Positions 17,865 through 27,671 are shown, counted from the first letter of the stretch. The stretch: DNA of 64,000 bases from Herbaspirillum autotrophicum (GCF_001189915.1 NZ_LFLS01000028.1:1-64000); one strand, 5' to 3'. Notes: generated by a model not told the origin, from the letters alone. A program made the numbers and translations.

Positions 17865-19433
17865 TCAATGGATCACGAACGCACCCACCGTGGTGCTCAG
17901 TTTGCGCGCCTGATCCTGCAGCGACTGTGCCGCCGCCGCGGCTTGTTCCACCAGCGCGGCGTTCTGTTGCGTCACCTGATCCATCTGCGTGATGGCGTGA
18001 TTGATTTCATCGATGCCGGTGCTTTGTTCGCGGCTGGCATCGGTAATGTCATTGATCACGTTCTCCACCCGCTTGACGCTGGCGACCACGTCACTCATGG
18101 TCTGACCGACCTGATCTGCCAGCTTGCTGCCGGAACTGACTTTTTCCACCGAGTCGTCGATCAGCGTCTTGATTTCCTTGGCCGCTGCCGAACTGCGTTG
18201 CGCCAGGCTGCGCACCTCGGATGCCACCACGGCAAAACCGCGTCCCTGTTCACCGGCGCGCGCGGCTTCGACCGCGGCATTCAATGCCAGGATGTTGGTC
18301 TGGAAAGCGATGCCATCGATCACGCTGATGATGTCGACAATTTTCCGGGAAGAGGCATCGATGGCGCCCATGGTATCGACCACCTGTTGCACGATGTCGC
18401 CGCTTTTGAGCGCCACCGAGGTGGCCACCGCCGCCAGTTGATTGGCCTCTTTGGCGTGATCGGCATTTTGCCGTACCGTGGCGGTCAGTTGTTCCATGGC
18501 CGAGGCCGTTTCTTCCAGCGAGCCGGCCTGTTCTTCGGTGCGCGCGGACAGATCCAGATTGCCGCTGGCGATCTGGCTGCTGGCGGTATTGATGGCATCG
18601 GTACCCGCACGCACATCCCTGACGATCTGCTGCAAACCGTCATTCATGCTTTTCATCGACGCCATCAGGCTGGCCTGGTTACTGCCATTGCTCACCACCC
18701 GGGTAGTCAGGTCACCTTGCGCAATCTTGTGCGCCAGTGAAGCGGCGTAGGCCGGTTCTCCTCCCAATTGCTGCAGCAGGCTGCGCATGATCAGTGCGGC
18801 AGCGGTGATGCCGGCGATCAGGGCGATGGCACCGAGCAGCAACATGACGCGGCGGGCCTCGCTGTAGGTGGCTTTGGCCTCTTGGTTGGCATCCTCGTTG
18901 AGTTTGTCTTCAACGCGTGCCAGTTCCGCCAGCGAGGCGCGGCGCTGTGATTGCATGGCGGTGAGACGGCCGGCCAGCAGAGTCTTGATCTCGTCGGTTT
19001 TGCCCGCTGCCCCGGCGCTCGTCACCTGGTTCAATATCGGCGCTGCCTCGGCGGCCTGCGCCTTGATCGTGAAGAAGCTTTTGCGTTCCGTCTCGGTAGT
19101 TTCATCGAGCTCGGCGAACATCTTGCCCAGCTTCAATTCCGTATCGGCATAAATGGCAATCTGCTGTTTCAGCCGCTCGGTCTGCTGTTGCATTACCGTG
19201 GCATTTTCGGCCAGCGCAATATTGCGCGTGATCAGCGACTGTTCGTACACCGCCGCGCGCATGGTCGCCAGATGGCTGGTTTCCACGTTATTGACGTCGG
19301 TGATCGAGGTGAGCTGTCGATTGATATTCGCCATTTTCATCAACGCCACCACAATGATGCCGGCCAGCAAGATGAAAATGAAAGAAAACCCCAGGCTGAG
19401 CCGGGTCGAGACTTTCAGTTTTGTCAGGTTCAT
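17865..19433 (-). CDS. Methyl-accepting chemotaxis protein
   Basis: Chemoreceptor of 522 residues. There is a membrane helix near residues 12-34, a four-helix-bundle type periplasmic domain up to about 195, a second membrane helix near 197-217, a HAMP region and a long signalling coiled coil. The kinase-contact hairpin carries [37 protein letters not shown] sequence, the universal receptor tip. Ligand unknown. The ATG at 19433 is preferred because AGAAGG lies 7 nt upstream and the product then begins directly before the first membrane helix. No che gene is adjacent. It converges with the toxin-like gene, 34 bp apart. Confidence 0.93.
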   Translation of the reverse strand: MNLTKLKVSTRLSLGFSFIFILLAGIIVVALMKMANINRQLTSITDVNNVETSHLATMRAAVYEQSLITRNIALAENATVMQQQTERLKQQIAIYADTELKLGKMFAELDETTETERKSFFTIKAQAAEAAPILNQVTSAGAAGKTDEIKTLLAGRLTAMQSQRRASLAELARVEDKLNEDANQEAKATYSEARRVMLLLGAIALIAGITAAALIMRSLLQQLGGEPAYAASLAHKIAQGDLTTRVVSNGSNQASLMASMKSMNDGLQQIVRDVRAGTDAINTASSQIASGNLDLSARTEEQAGSLEETASAMEQLTATVRQNADHAKEANQLAAVATSVALKSGDIVQQVVDTMGAIDASSRKIVDIISVIDGIAFQTNILALNAAVEAARAGEQGRGFAVVASEVRSLAQRSSAAAKEIKTLIDDSVEKVSSGSKLADQVGQTMSDVVASVKRVENVINDITDASREQSTGIDEINHAITQMDQVTQQNAALVEQAAAAAQSLQDQARKLSTTVGAFVIH

Positions 19434-19740
19434 TTCACGCCTTCTGTGAGGAGTTGTCGACGGACAGATTTGCATCGTTCGGACTGAAACAGAACAACCA
19501 GGACATAAGAACGCATGTGCTCTGCCACCCCCGCGGCGGATCCCATGTGTGCAGATGATTGTAGGCAGGTTTTGGATGCGTCAAAAGCAGAACAGCGACG
19601 CTTACAACGTGTAATTCACGCTTTATGGCGACCGCAACCAGAGCGCAGCAGCGCGGTGCAAGTCTGACAATGTTGCCGTTGCGGCCATGGTTGCCGGGCG
19701 GAGAAACGGCGTGAGAAAGTCCGGGCCTGCCGCGCTTCGT
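19434..19740. other. Intergenic region, no gene seen
   Basis: A 307-bp gap between the chemoreceptor start and the stop of the sensor kinase, both on the minus strand. I looked for a sigma-28 (FliA) promoter before the chemoreceptor and saw no good match. No reading frame or hairpin stands out. Confidence 0.4.
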
Positions 19741-21195
19741 TCAGCGCGAGGGAAACAGGATGCGCACTTTCAAACCACTACCCGCGAGATTGTCATGCAG
19801 GCTGATCTCGGCATGGTGCAGGGCGGCGATGTCGCGCACGATGGCAAGGCCGAGGCCGGCGCCGCTGGGATTGATGTTCTGCGCCACCGGTGCGCGATAA
19901 AACGGCGCGAAGACCCGTTCGCGTTCGGCAGCCGCTATGCCGCTGCCGGTGTCTTCCACTTCCAGGACGGCGCGCGGCTTGCCGGCATCGTCGTTGAGGT
20001 TGGCCTCGGCCAGAACGCGCAAGGTGATCTTGCCATGCGCCGGGGTGTAGCGAATGGCATTGTCGAGCAGGTTGCTGACCAATTCATGCAGCAGCGTGGG
20101 GCTGCCGGTGATCTGGATATCGGTATCGGCTTCCAGTGCCAGATCGATGTGTTTGGCGACCGCATTTTGCGCCAGCTTGAGCGCCGCTTCGCGCGTGGTT
20201 TCGGTCAGCGACAACGCCTGCATGCCGCCGGCGGCCACGCCGTGTTCGGCACGCGCCAGCGTCAGCAGGCGATTGGCCAGATGCACCGTGGCGTCGGTAG
20301 TGCCGGCCATGCTTTCGACCAGTTCGCGCAGCGATTTGAGATCGGCAGCGGGGCGGTCGAACTCGCGCAGTGCCAGTTCCGATTGGGTTTTCAGTACCGT
20401 CAGCGGCGTGCGCAGTTGATGCGAAGCATCGGCAATGAAACGGCGCTGGCCGTTGATCAGGTTTTGCAAGCGCGCCATGTAACCGTTCATGGCCAGTACC
20501 AGCGGCTGTACTTCCTTGTGTACTCTGGTGGGATCGAAATCGGACAAGTCGGTGGGAGCGCGGGTCTCGACTTCGCTTTTCAATTGCATCAGCGGACGCA
20601 AGGCAAAGCGCACGGTGAACCACACCAGCAGGGCCGCGATACTGACCAGCAGGGTTTGGCGCCACATGGTGTCGAACAGGATCTTGCGCGTCAGTCCACG
20701 GCGCGCATCCATGGTTTCGCCGACCTGGATCAAGGCGATGCCGCGCATCGAGTCGTCGTAGACCGGCTGATGCAGCGCGGCGATGCGCACGGCTTGTCCG
20801 TGGTAGTTGGCGTGATAAAAATGGACCAGCGCCGGATAGGCTTCCGAACGTTTGACGCCGGGCGGGATCGGCGGCAGGTCGTTATAGCCGGACACGAATT
20901 CACCGCGCACGCCGGTGACCTTGTAATAAATCCGGCCCAGCGTATCGGTTTCAAAACTGTCCAGCGCGACATAGGGCACATCGGCCACTACCTCGCCTTT
21001 GACAATCGAGACGCGTTCGGCCAGCGCGCGCGTGGACGCCAGCAGCGAACGGTCATACGCGACGTCGGCGACATCGACCGCGTTGTCATAGACCGATACC
21101 GCGTCGAGTGCCACCAGAATCAGCAAGGGGATCAACAGCCAGCGTACCAGTTGGCCGCGCAGGCTGCCGAGGGTGTTGCCGGCCGGGGCTGTCAT
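19741..21195 (-). CDS. tctE: TctE-type sensor histidine kinase
   Basis: Membrane sensor kinase of 484 residues. TM1 is near 16-36, a TctE-like periplasmic domain follows, TM2 is near 180-197, then a HAMP-like linker. The phospho-acceptor is His259 in DASHQLRTPL. The ATPase domain shows ELVSNLLDNAIRYTP (N box), DTGSGIA (G1) and GAGLGLAIVRD (G2). Its start overlaps the response-regulator stop by 4 bp (ATGA). TctD/TctE systems respond to tricarboxylates and control tctCBA-type uptake. Here the divergent neighbour is a TctC/Bug-like receptor gene, so that receptor may hand the signal to this kinase. Confidence 0.88.
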   Translation of the reverse strand: MTAPAGNTLGSLRGQLVRWLLIPLLILVALDAVSVYDNAVDVADVAYDRSLLASTRALAERVSIVKGEVVADVPYVALDSFETDTLGRIYYKVTGVRGEFVSGYNDLPPIPPGVKRSEAYPALVHFYHANYHGQAVRIAALHQPVYDDSMRGIALIQVGETMDARRGLTRKILFDTMWRQTLLVSIAALLVWFTVRFALRPLMQLKSEVETRAPTDLSDFDPTRVHKEVQPLVLAMNGYMARLQNLINGQRRFIADASHQLRTPLTVLKTQSELALREFDRPAADLKSLRELVESMAGTTDATVHLANRLLTLARAEHGVAAGGMQALSLTETTREAALKLAQNAVAKHIDLALEADTDIQITGSPTLLHELVSNLLDNAIRYTPAHGKITLRVLAEANLNDDAGKPRAVLEVEDTGSGIAAAERERVFAPFYRAPVAQNINPSGAGLGLAIVRDIAALHHAEISLHDNLAGSGLKVRILFPSR

Positions 21196-21869
21196 GGCGC
21201 GCTTTGCAGCAGATAGCCGAGGCCGCGCAAGGTCGTGATCGCGACCCGGCCCGGCGCTGCCGTTTCCAGTTTTTTGCGCAAGCGGTGAATATAGATTTCA
21301 ATGGCATCGACGCTGGCATTGTCATCCAGCGAAAACACCTGCTGAAACAGTTTTTCCTTGGCCACGGTCTGGCCGGCACGCGTCAGCAAGACTTCCAGTA
21401 CCGCGTGTTCGCGCGGTGTCAGCGCCAATGCGGCATCACAATAAGTAAACATGCGCGAGACGGTATCGAAACTGAGTGCGCCGCAGCGGATGGTGACTGC
21501 TTCGTTGCCCTGCGTGCGGCGCAGCAAGGCTTTGACGCGCGCTTCCAGTTCCGCCAGTTCAAATGGTTTGGCCAGATAATCATCGGCCCCCAGATTGAGA
21601 CCGTTGACGCGGTCATTGAGGCCGCTGCGCGCGGTCAGGATCAGCACCGGGGTCTTGTTGCCGCGTGCGCGCAGGCGCTTGAGTACTTCCAGTCCATCCA
21701 TTTTCGGCAGCGTCAGGTCCAGAATCACCAGCGCGTAATCTTGCGTCAGCAACAGACTGTCGGCGTCGGCCCCGTTGCCGGCGCACTCCACGGTCAGATG
21801 GGCATCGCGCAAGGCTTTGGCCAGCCAACGGGATAATTCGACATGATCCTCAACCAATAAGATGCGCAT
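21192..21869 (-). CDS. tctD: TctD-type OmpR-family response regulator
   Basis: Response regulator of 225 residues. The receiver domain begins MRILLVEDHVELS and has its phospho-acceptor at Asp51 in VILDLTLPKMDG, with the conserved Lys in LAKPF. The C-terminal winged helix includes LTPREHAVLEVLL and IEIYIHRLRKKLE. The start at 21869 matches the family; a frame that opens at 22025 only adds leader sequence. It is coupled to the kinase gene and diverges from the Bug-receptor gene over a 316-bp spacer, which it probably binds. Confidence 0.9.
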   Translation of the reverse strand: MRILLVEDHVELSRWLAKALRDAHLTVECAGNGADADSLLLTQDYALVILDLTLPKMDGLEVLKRLRARGNKTPVLILTARSGLNDRVNGLNLGADDYLAKPFELAELEARVKALLRRTQGNEAVTIRCGALSFDTVSRMFTYCDAALALTPREHAVLEVLLTRAGQTVAKEKLFQQVFSLDDNASVDAIEIYIHRLRKKLETAAPGRVAITTLRGLGYLLQSAP

Positions 21870-22185
21870 GAGCCGGAATGTGGAGTGGTGAAAAAACGAA
21901 CAAGATCGAGGTGAACACGATTGTAGTGACGATGCGCTGTGCTGGCGTGATGTTAACAGAAGCCGGACCCGGCCGGCGTTGGAAATTCGCACTGAAAGGC
22001 GATTGAAAGATTGGCCGGGTAGCATGCGACCAATAAATTAAAACCACTATAAGACAAATAATCCGAGACTGACATGGCAAAGACCTGTTTACCTGCTTAC
22101 CCGTTGTACAGTGTGTCGCGACCTGCGGCAGAGATGTTGTTCTTTGCCGGAAGCGTCGCTTGACTAACCTGAGCGGGCGCACGTA
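21870..22185. promoter_or_regulatory. Divergent tctDE / Bug-receptor control region
   Basis: A 316-bp spacer between divergent genes. The part from about 22004 to 22062 is AT-rich and includes TATAAG (near 22049), a possible -10 element for the rightward genes, without a good -35. No Shine-Dalgarno sequence is visible before the receptor gene. I found no clear TctD direct repeat by eye. Confidence 0.35.
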
Positions 22186-23160
22186 ATGAACACATTTTTC
22201 CGTATCCGATACCTGAGCGCATTGAGTGCCGCCATGCTGGGCTTGCTGTGCCAGTCGGCATGGGCCAATCCGGAGTGCATCGTGGCGGCCAAGCCGGGCG
22301 GCGGCATGGATGTCAGCTGCAAGCTGCGGAAAAAAGCCATTCGTGCCGGTGGCATGACGCAGGAACTTGCACTGAATTATTTGCCGGGCGGCATCGGCGC
22401 CGTGGCCTGGAGTTCGGTGGTGTCGCACCGGCGGGGCGGCGCTGATTCCCTGGTGACGTTTTCCGGCGGTTCGCTGCTCAATCTGGCGCAGGGCAAGTAC
22501 GGCAAGGCCGGCATTGCAGACGTGCGCTGGGTCGCTGCCATCGGTACGGATTACGGCATGATTGTCGTGCGCAAGGATTCGCCGTATCGCAATTTGCGCG
22601 AATTGTTCAGTGCGATACAGCAAGACCCTTCCAAGGTCACGATTGGCGCCAGCGGCACCGTAGGCAGTCAGGATTGGCTCAAGATTGCCTTGATTGCGCG
22701 CTACGCGAAGGTCGATCCCAAGAATTTCCGTTTCGTCGCCCTCGAAGGCGGCGGTGAAGCGTTTACCGCGTTGCAGGCCAATTACGTGCAGGTCGTGTCG
22801 GGTGATGCTTCGGAAGCGGCGCTGTATGCCCCCGAGGGCAAGTTCCGGGTACTCGCGGTGTTGTCCGATGCGCGCTTGCCCGGTGTGTTGGCCGATGTGC
22901 CGACAGCGCGCGAGCAGGGGTTTGATGTGACCTGGCCGCTGATTCGCGGCTTCTACATGAGTCCGTATGCCTCGGATGCCGACTACAAACGCTGGGTCGG
23001 GATCTTCGACAAGATGATGAAAAGCAAGGAATTCGAGCAACAGCGGCAGATCAGCGGCTTGTTTCCGTTCGCCATGACAGGCTCGGAACTGACCGAGTAC
23101 ATCAAGAAAACCGTCGAGCATTATAAAAAGCAATCGCAGGAACTGGATTTGATTCGTTGA
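22186..23160 (+). CDS. Bug/TctC-family periplasmic solute receptor
   Basis: Periplasmic binding protein of 324 residues with a signal peptide ending SAWA-N (about residue 27). Family marks are AKPGGGMDVSCKL, LNYLPGGIGAVAW, the GASGTVGSQDWLKIALIA segment and GEAFTALQANYVQVVSGDASEA. Such receptors normally feed TctA/TctB membrane proteins, but neither gene is present here. It is instead divergent from tctDE and followed, 33 bp on, by an ABC importer. It may act mainly as the sensor for TctE, as known for the Bordetella BctC-BctE pair; that is inference. Confidence 0.88.
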   Translation: MNTFFRIRYLSALSAAMLGLLCQSAWANPECIVAAKPGGGMDVSCKLRKKAIRAGGMTQELALNYLPGGIGAVAWSSVVSHRRGGADSLVTFSGGSLLNLAQGKYGKAGIADVRWVAAIGTDYGMIVVRKDSPYRNLRELFSAIQQDPSKVTIGASGTVGSQDWLKIALIARYAKVDPKNFRFVALEGGGEAFTALQANYVQVVSGDASEAALYAPEGKFRVLAVLSDARLPGVLADVPTAREQGFDVTWPLIRGFYMSPYASDADYKRWVGIFDKMMKSKEFEQQRQISGLFPFAMTGSELTEYIKKTVEHYKKQSQELDLIR

Positions 23161-23193
23161 TCCAATTTATTCATTACATCAAGGAGATAGCAC

Positions 23194-24297
23194 ATGTTGG
23201 TAAAGCGTCGCATCGCAATCGCACTGGGTCTGGCACTGGCTGCCGGTTTTTCGCTGAACGCTGCGGCTCAGGTGCCGGCAGGTTATCCGGCGGATTACGC
23301 CAAGATCATCGATGGCGCCAGGAAAGAAGGCAAGGTCGTGGTTTACAGCACCACCGATTCGAAAGCCGCTGACGCGCTGATCAAGGATTTCAGCGCACTG
23401 TATCCGGCCGTCAAGGTTGAATACAACGACATGAACTCGACTGAAGTGTATAACCGCTTCATTTCGGAAGCCGCCGCCGGTGGCACCACCGCCGATGTGA
23501 TGTGGTCGTCGTCGATGGATTTGCAGGTCAAGCTGGTGGCGGAAGGTTACGGCATGCCGTACAAATCGCCGGAAGCCGCTGCCGTGCCGGGTTGGGCCAA
23601 TCTGAAAGATACCGCATACGGCACTACTTTCGAGCCTGCCGCGATTGTGTATAACAAGCGTCTGGTGCCGGCAGATGAAGTGCCGGCTACCCACGCCGAG
23701 TTCACCAAACTGCTGATCACCAAGCACGACAAGTACAAGAACAAGGTCACCACTTACGATATTGAAAAATCCGGTGTCGGCTTCAGCCTGATTACCCATG
23801 ACCTGAAGCTGGATCCGCATTTCTGGGATTTTGCCAAGGCCCTCGGCAGCGTCGCGGTGCGCGTACAGTCGTCGACCGGCACCATGCTGGAGCGCATTTC
23901 CTCGGGTGAAAACCTGATCGGCTACAACGTGCTCGGTTCTTACGCCCTGACCCGCGCCAAGAAAGATCCGTCGATCGGCGTCGCGTTCACCAAGGATTTC
24001 AATCTGGTGTTGTCGCGCGTGATTTTCATCAACAAGTCAGCCAAGAATACCAATGCCGCCAAATTGTGGCTGGACTACCTGTTGTCCAAGCGCGGTCAGA
24101 CCATCATTGCCAATGACGCGCAATTGTTTGCGATTCGCGGCGATGTCTCCGGCGCCACTACCTCGGCCGAGCTGACCAGGCAATTGGGCGCATCGCTCAA
24201 GCCGATGCCGGTGACTACCGATTTGCTGGAGTATCTGGATCAGACCAAACGTCTGGCATTCCTGAAGCAATGGAAAGACGCTGCCGGTAAGAAGTAA
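23194..24297 (+). CDS. AfuA/FbpA-type ABC transporter receptor
   Basis: Periplasmic receptor of the iron(III)/hexose-phosphate (AfuA/FbpA-like) class, 367 residues, with signal peptide ending NAAAQ (about residue 25). Typical are GKVVVYSTTDSKAADALIKDF, EYNDMNSTEVYNRFISE, TADVMWSSSMDLQ and IGYNVLGSYAL. The tyrosine pairs that bind iron in true FbpA proteins are not evident, so organic phosphates or other anions are possible ligands. AAGGAG lies 7 nt before the ATG. It is the first gene of a complete receptor, permease, ATPase set. A hairpin and T-run downstream may lower expression of the later genes. Confidence 0.85.
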   Translation: MLVKRRIAIALGLALAAGFSLNAAAQVPAGYPADYAKIIDGARKEGKVVVYSTTDSKAADALIKDFSALYPAVKVEYNDMNSTEVYNRFISEAAAGGTTADVMWSSSMDLQVKLVAEGYGMPYKSPEAAAVPGWANLKDTAYGTTFEPAAIVYNKRLVPADEVPATHAEFTKLLITKHDKYKNKVTTYDIEKSGVGFSLITHDLKLDPHFWDFAKALGSVAVRVQSSTGTMLERISSGENLIGYNVLGSYALTRAKKDPSIGVAFTKDFNLVLSRVIFINKSAKNTNAAKLWLDYLLSKRGQTIIANDAQLFAIRGDVSGATTSAELTRQLGASLKPMPVTTDLLEYLDQTKRLAFLKQWKDAAGKK

Positions 24298-24303
24298 GCA
24301 TCA

Positions 24304-24356
24304 GGCCGGCGATTCCGTGATCCGGAGTGGCCGGCAGTTTCATCCTTGCTTTTTTT
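24304..24356 (+). terminator. Possible attenuator between receptor and permease
   Basis: A two-tier hairpin (outer GCCGGC/GCCGGC, inner TCCG/CGGA) at 24304-24335 is followed after about 14 nt by seven T residues (24350-24356). The distance is long for a full terminator. It could be a partial stop or a 3'-end stabiliser giving more receptor than membrane protein. Confidence 0.4.
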
Positions 24357-24499
24357 CGTTCAGTTTCGATTCGCATTTCTAATAGTTGTTGATCACCCGG
24401 AACACGCGCGTGCGCGTAGTCCAGGCCCAAGGCTTGCCGACAGCCCTGGCGCCGTGTCTGCGGCGGATCTCTTCGGCGTTACTTTATACGGCAAAGTTT

Positions 24500-26287
24500 A
24501 TGCAAACTCTTTCATTCACGCATCGGATGGCGCGTCTTAACTGGCCTCGCGGTCTGGTGGTCGTGCTGGCGTCGCTGGCCATTTTCGTACCGTTGATTCT
24601 GATTTTTTATCAGAGCTTTTTATCGGCGCCGTTCTTTGCGCCGGTCAAGACGCTGACGCTGGACTCCTATCGTTTTATCTTTGAGGATTCCGATTTCCGG
24701 CAAGCGTTTGTCAATGGTTTCTTCCTCGCCACCGGACTGGCAATCATTGCCGTGCCGCTGGGCGGGATGCTGGCATTTCTGATGGTGCGCACCGATCTGC
24801 CGGGCCGCAACTGGATCGCGCCATTGTTGCTGGTGCCGATTTTCGTATCGCCGATGGTGATCGGTTTCGGTTATGTGGTCTCGATGGGGCCGGTCGGCTT
24901 CTATACCGTGTGGGTGCGTGATCTGTTGTCGTATGTCGGGTTCGAAGGCGATCCGTGGAATGTCTATGCCTTTCCCAGCATCATCATCATCGCCGGCCTG
25001 ACGCACGTACCGCATGTATATCTGTATGCCTCGGCCGCGCTCAAGAGTCTGGGGTCGGATGTGGAAGAGGCGGCACGCGTGGCTGGCGCGTCACCGTTGC
25101 AAGTGGCGCTTAACGTGTCGTTGCCGATGATCATGCCGGCGCTGGCCTATTCCGGCGTGCTGGTGTTCTTCCTTGGTTTCGAAGTATTTGGCCTGGTACT
25201 GGTGCTGGGCGATCCGGAAGGCCATCTGGTATTGGCAACGTATCTGTACAAGCTGACCAATAAACTGGGAACGCCTTCTTATCATCTGATGGCGGCAGTG
25301 GCGGTCTGTCTGGTGGCGGTCACGATGCCGCTGGTGATGCTGCAACGCTGGTTGCTGAAGTCGGCCAACAAATATGTGTCGATCAAAGGCAAGGGCTCGC
25401 GCCAGAAGGCGTTGCCATTGGGGAAATGGCGCTGGATTGCGTTTGCCCTGATTGCCGCGTGGTTGTTGTTCACGGTGATTGTGCCGCTGTCCGGCATCGT
25501 GCTGCGCGCATTCGTGTCGCACTGGGGCGAAGGCGTGCCATTGCTGGAGGTGCTGACGGTGCAGAACTTCCGTGATGTCTGGGAACAGCCATCGCTGGTA
25601 CGCGGCATCATCAACACGGTGCTGATCGGTGTCATTGGCGGCGGTATCGCCGTCGCTTGTTACAGCGCCATCGCACTGGCGATGCACCGCAAGAATGATG
25701 GCATTACCCGCTTCCTCGATTACAGCGTGCTGGTGCCGCGTGCGGTGCCGGGTTTGCTGGCCGGCTTGTCGTTCCTGTGGGTGTTCCTGTTCGTGCCGTC
25801 CTTGCTCGATTCCGTACTTAAAGGTTTCGATAACGACGCGGCGCGCTGGCTCAGCGACAACCTGATTCCGCAACTGCGCGCATTGCGTTCGACCATCTTC
25901 TCGGTGTGGCTGGCGTATTCGGTGGTGTGGCTGGCGTATGGCCTGCGTCTGATTACCACGGCCCTGCTGCAGGTCGGTCCCGAGCTGGAAGAAGCGGCCC
26001 GCGCAGTCGGCGCCAAGCAGGGTCAGGTAACCCGCGACGTCACGCTGCCGCTGGTCAAGTACGGCATGCTCGGCGCCTGGCTGATGGTATTCCTGATTTT
26101 CGAGCGCGAGTATTCCACCGGGGTGTATCTGCTGTCGCCGGGTACTGAAGTGATCGGCGCGATGATTGTCTCGATGTGGGGCGCCGGTGCGGTGGACATG
26201 GTGGCAGCACTGTCCTTCATCAATATTTCGCTGGTGGCGATTGGTCTCGGGATTGCCTTGCGCTTTGGCGTCAAGCTGCACGACTGA
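24500..26287 (+). CDS. ABC transporter permease, fused double domain (FbpB-type)
   Basis: Inner-membrane permease of 595 residues, made of two binding-protein-dependent transport domains in one chain with about twelve membrane helices. Each half has an EAA loop facing the ATPase: DVEEAARVAGASPLQVALNVSLP near residue 185 and ELEEAARAVGAKQGQVTRDVTLP near 500. The fused layout is usual for iron/AfuB-type systems. The ATG at 24500 is chosen because the next one (24524) lies close to the first membrane helix; the open frame extends upstream without a ribosome-binding site. The ATPase gene follows 72 bp downstream. Confidence 0.85.
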   Translation: MQTLSFTHRMARLNWPRGLVVVLASLAIFVPLILIFYQSFLSAPFFAPVKTLTLDSYRFIFEDSDFRQAFVNGFFLATGLAIIAVPLGGMLAFLMVRTDLPGRNWIAPLLLVPIFVSPMVIGFGYVVSMGPVGFYTVWVRDLLSYVGFEGDPWNVYAFPSIIIIAGLTHVPHVYLYASAALKSLGSDVEEAARVAGASPLQVALNVSLPMIMPALAYSGVLVFFLGFEVFGLVLVLGDPEGHLVLATYLYKLTNKLGTPSYHLMAAVAVCLVAVTMPLVMLQRWLLKSANKYVSIKGKGSRQKALPLGKWRWIAFALIAAWLLFTVIVPLSGIVLRAFVSHWGEGVPLLEVLTVQNFRDVWEQPSLVRGIINTVLIGVIGGGIAVACYSAIALAMHRKNDGITRFLDYSVLVPRAVPGLLAGLSFLWVFLFVPSLLDSVLKGFDNDAARWLSDNLIPQLRALRSTIFSVWLAYSVVWLAYGLRLITTALLQVGPELEEAARAVGAKQGQVTRDVTLPLVKYGMLGAWLMVFLIFEREYSTGVYLLSPGTEVIGAMIVSMWGAGAVDMVAALSFINISLVAIGLGIALRFGVKLHD

Positions 26288-26359
26288 TCGACGACACCCA
26301 ACCCTGTTTACTCAATTTGATCGTGGCGACGACGCCACGTTGATCTCAAAGGAATGCAT

Positions 26360-27433
26360 ATGTCAGAACTTACCGTCAACGATCTGTATCTCGATTACGG
26401 CAGCGGCGCCAGCGCCAATCCGATTCTCAAGGGCGTGTCGATGGAATTGCAGCGCGGCGAAGTGGTGGCCTTGCTGGGCCCTTCCGGCAGCGGCAAGACC
26501 ACATTGTTGCGCGCAGTCGCCGGTCTGGAATCGCCGAAGGCAGGCAGCATTCACATCGGCGAGCGGCAAGTGTTCAACGGCAACGCCAAACTGGAAATCC
26601 CGGCCGAGGAACGCAATCTCGGGCTGGTGTTTCAGTCATATGCGCTGTGGCCGCACAAGACGGTATTCGACAACGTTGCCTACGGCCTGAAATTGCGCAA
26701 GATGGGCAGCAGCGACATTGCCGAGCGCGTCAAGGCGGTGCTGGGACAACTGGGACTGGGCCATCTCGGCGAACGTTTCCCGCATCAATTGTCGGGTGGT
26801 CAGCAGCAACGGGTAGCGATTGCGCGGGCGCTGGTGTACAACCCGCAAGTGATTCTGCTCGATGAACCGTTGTCCAATCTGGACGCCAAACTGCGCGAAG
26901 AAGCCCGTGCATTCTTGCGTGAGCTGATCGTCCGTCTTGGTCTGTCGGCGTTGATGGTGACGCATGATCAGGGCGAAGCGATGGCGATTTCGGATCGCAT
27001 CCTGTTGCTCAACAACGGCAAGATCGAACAGCAAGGTACACCTCAAAGCATGTATCAGACGCCGGATACCTTGTTCACCGCAGAATTCATGGGCAGCAAC
27101 AATCGCATGCCGGGCAAGGTGTTGCAGCGTGACGGTGCGCGCGTCACCTTGCAGGTCGAAGGCGGCACCGTGCAGGCAACCGCGCGCGGCAGCAATCTGG
27201 GCAACGATGTCACCGGCATCATCCGTCTGGAGCAAGTCAAGATTTCCGATCACCAGACCGACAATGCGATTCGCTTGCCGCTGTCGACCTGCATGTATCT
27301 GGGCGACCGCTGGGAATGTCTGTTCAAGGCCGGTGGCGTCGACACCGTCGGCTTGCGTGCGTATGCCCCGCACAAGCTGGAACAAGGCGATTACTGGCTG
27401 AGCTTGCCGCAAGAATCGCTGTGGGCTTTTTAA
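26360..27433 (+). CDS. ABC transporter ATP-binding protein (AfuC/FbpC-type)
   Basis: ATPase subunit of 357 residues that powers the adjacent permease. Walker A GPSGSGKTT, Q-loop VFQSYALWPH, signature LSGGQQQRVAIARAL, Walker B VILLDEP and H-loop VTHDQGEAM are all intact. A TOBE-like regulatory domain occupies the last 110 residues. The ATG at 26360 has AAAGGA at a good 6-nt spacing; an ATG at 26354 directly abuts that site. It ends the importer operon, before two hairpins and a porin gene. Confidence 0.9.
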   Translation: MSELTVNDLYLDYGSGASANPILKGVSMELQRGEVVALLGPSGSGKTTLLRAVAGLESPKAGSIHIGERQVFNGNAKLEIPAEERNLGLVFQSYALWPHKTVFDNVAYGLKLRKMGSSDIAERVKAVLGQLGLGHLGERFPHQLSGGQQQRVAIARALVYNPQVILLDEPLSNLDAKLREEARAFLRELIVRLGLSALMVTHDQGEAMAISDRILLLNNGKIEQQGTPQSMYQTPDTLFTAEFMGSNNRMPGKVLQRDGARVTLQVEGGTVQATARGSNLGNDVTGIIRLEQVKISDHQTDNAIRLPLSTCMYLGDRWECLFKAGGVDTVGLRAYAPHKLEQGDYWLSLPQESLWAF

Positions 27434-27454
27434 GTGAACCGATAGTGTGACCCC

Positions 27455-27474
27455 GACCTGGCTACGGCCAGGTC
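27455..27474 (+). terminator. Hairpin after the importer operon (first of two)
   Basis: GACCTGGC-TACG-GCCAGGTC is a perfect 8-bp stem with a 4-nt loop, 21 bp after the ATPase stop. It is followed only by CATCCCTTT, so termination may be partial. Confidence 0.55.
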
Positions 27475-27495
27475 CATCCCTTTATTGCAATCCAT

Positions 27496-27521
27496 GTCCT
27501 TGCCGTCACTGCGGCAAGGAC
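27496..27521 (+). terminator. Hairpin after the importer operon (second of two)
   Basis: A perfect 10-bp stem GTCCTTGCCG/CGGCAAGGAC with a 6-nt loop, without a T-run. With the previous hairpin it separates the importer genes from the porin and may also be an RNA-processing barrier. Confidence 0.45.
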
Positions 27522-27644
27522 CGGGACTGCTCACGTCCGAATTTTGGCAATCATGAAGGAGGTTAAACCACGCGCAGGGAAATCGCTGTTTGGAACATCA
27601 CATCAAAAAATTCCAAAAATAAAAATGGAAGTCGGGACGCAACA

Positions 27645-27671
27645 ATGAAATTTATACTGGAGATCGCATGA
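27645..27671 (+). CDS. Possible 8-codon leader peptide of the porin gene
   Basis: ATG AAA TTT ATA CTG GAG ATC GCA TGA. Its stop overlaps the porin start codon (ATGA) and its codons contain the GGAG that would serve the porin. No clear ribosome-binding site precedes it; a very strong AAGGAGG lies about 80 nt further upstream with no start codon at the right distance. It may be chance. Confidence 0.25.
   Translation: MKFILEIA

Noticed and set aside
25091..26281. 396-codon minus-strand frame opposite the FbpB-type permease
   Set aside because: His/Gln-rich shadow of a clear membrane protein gene with two EAA loops.
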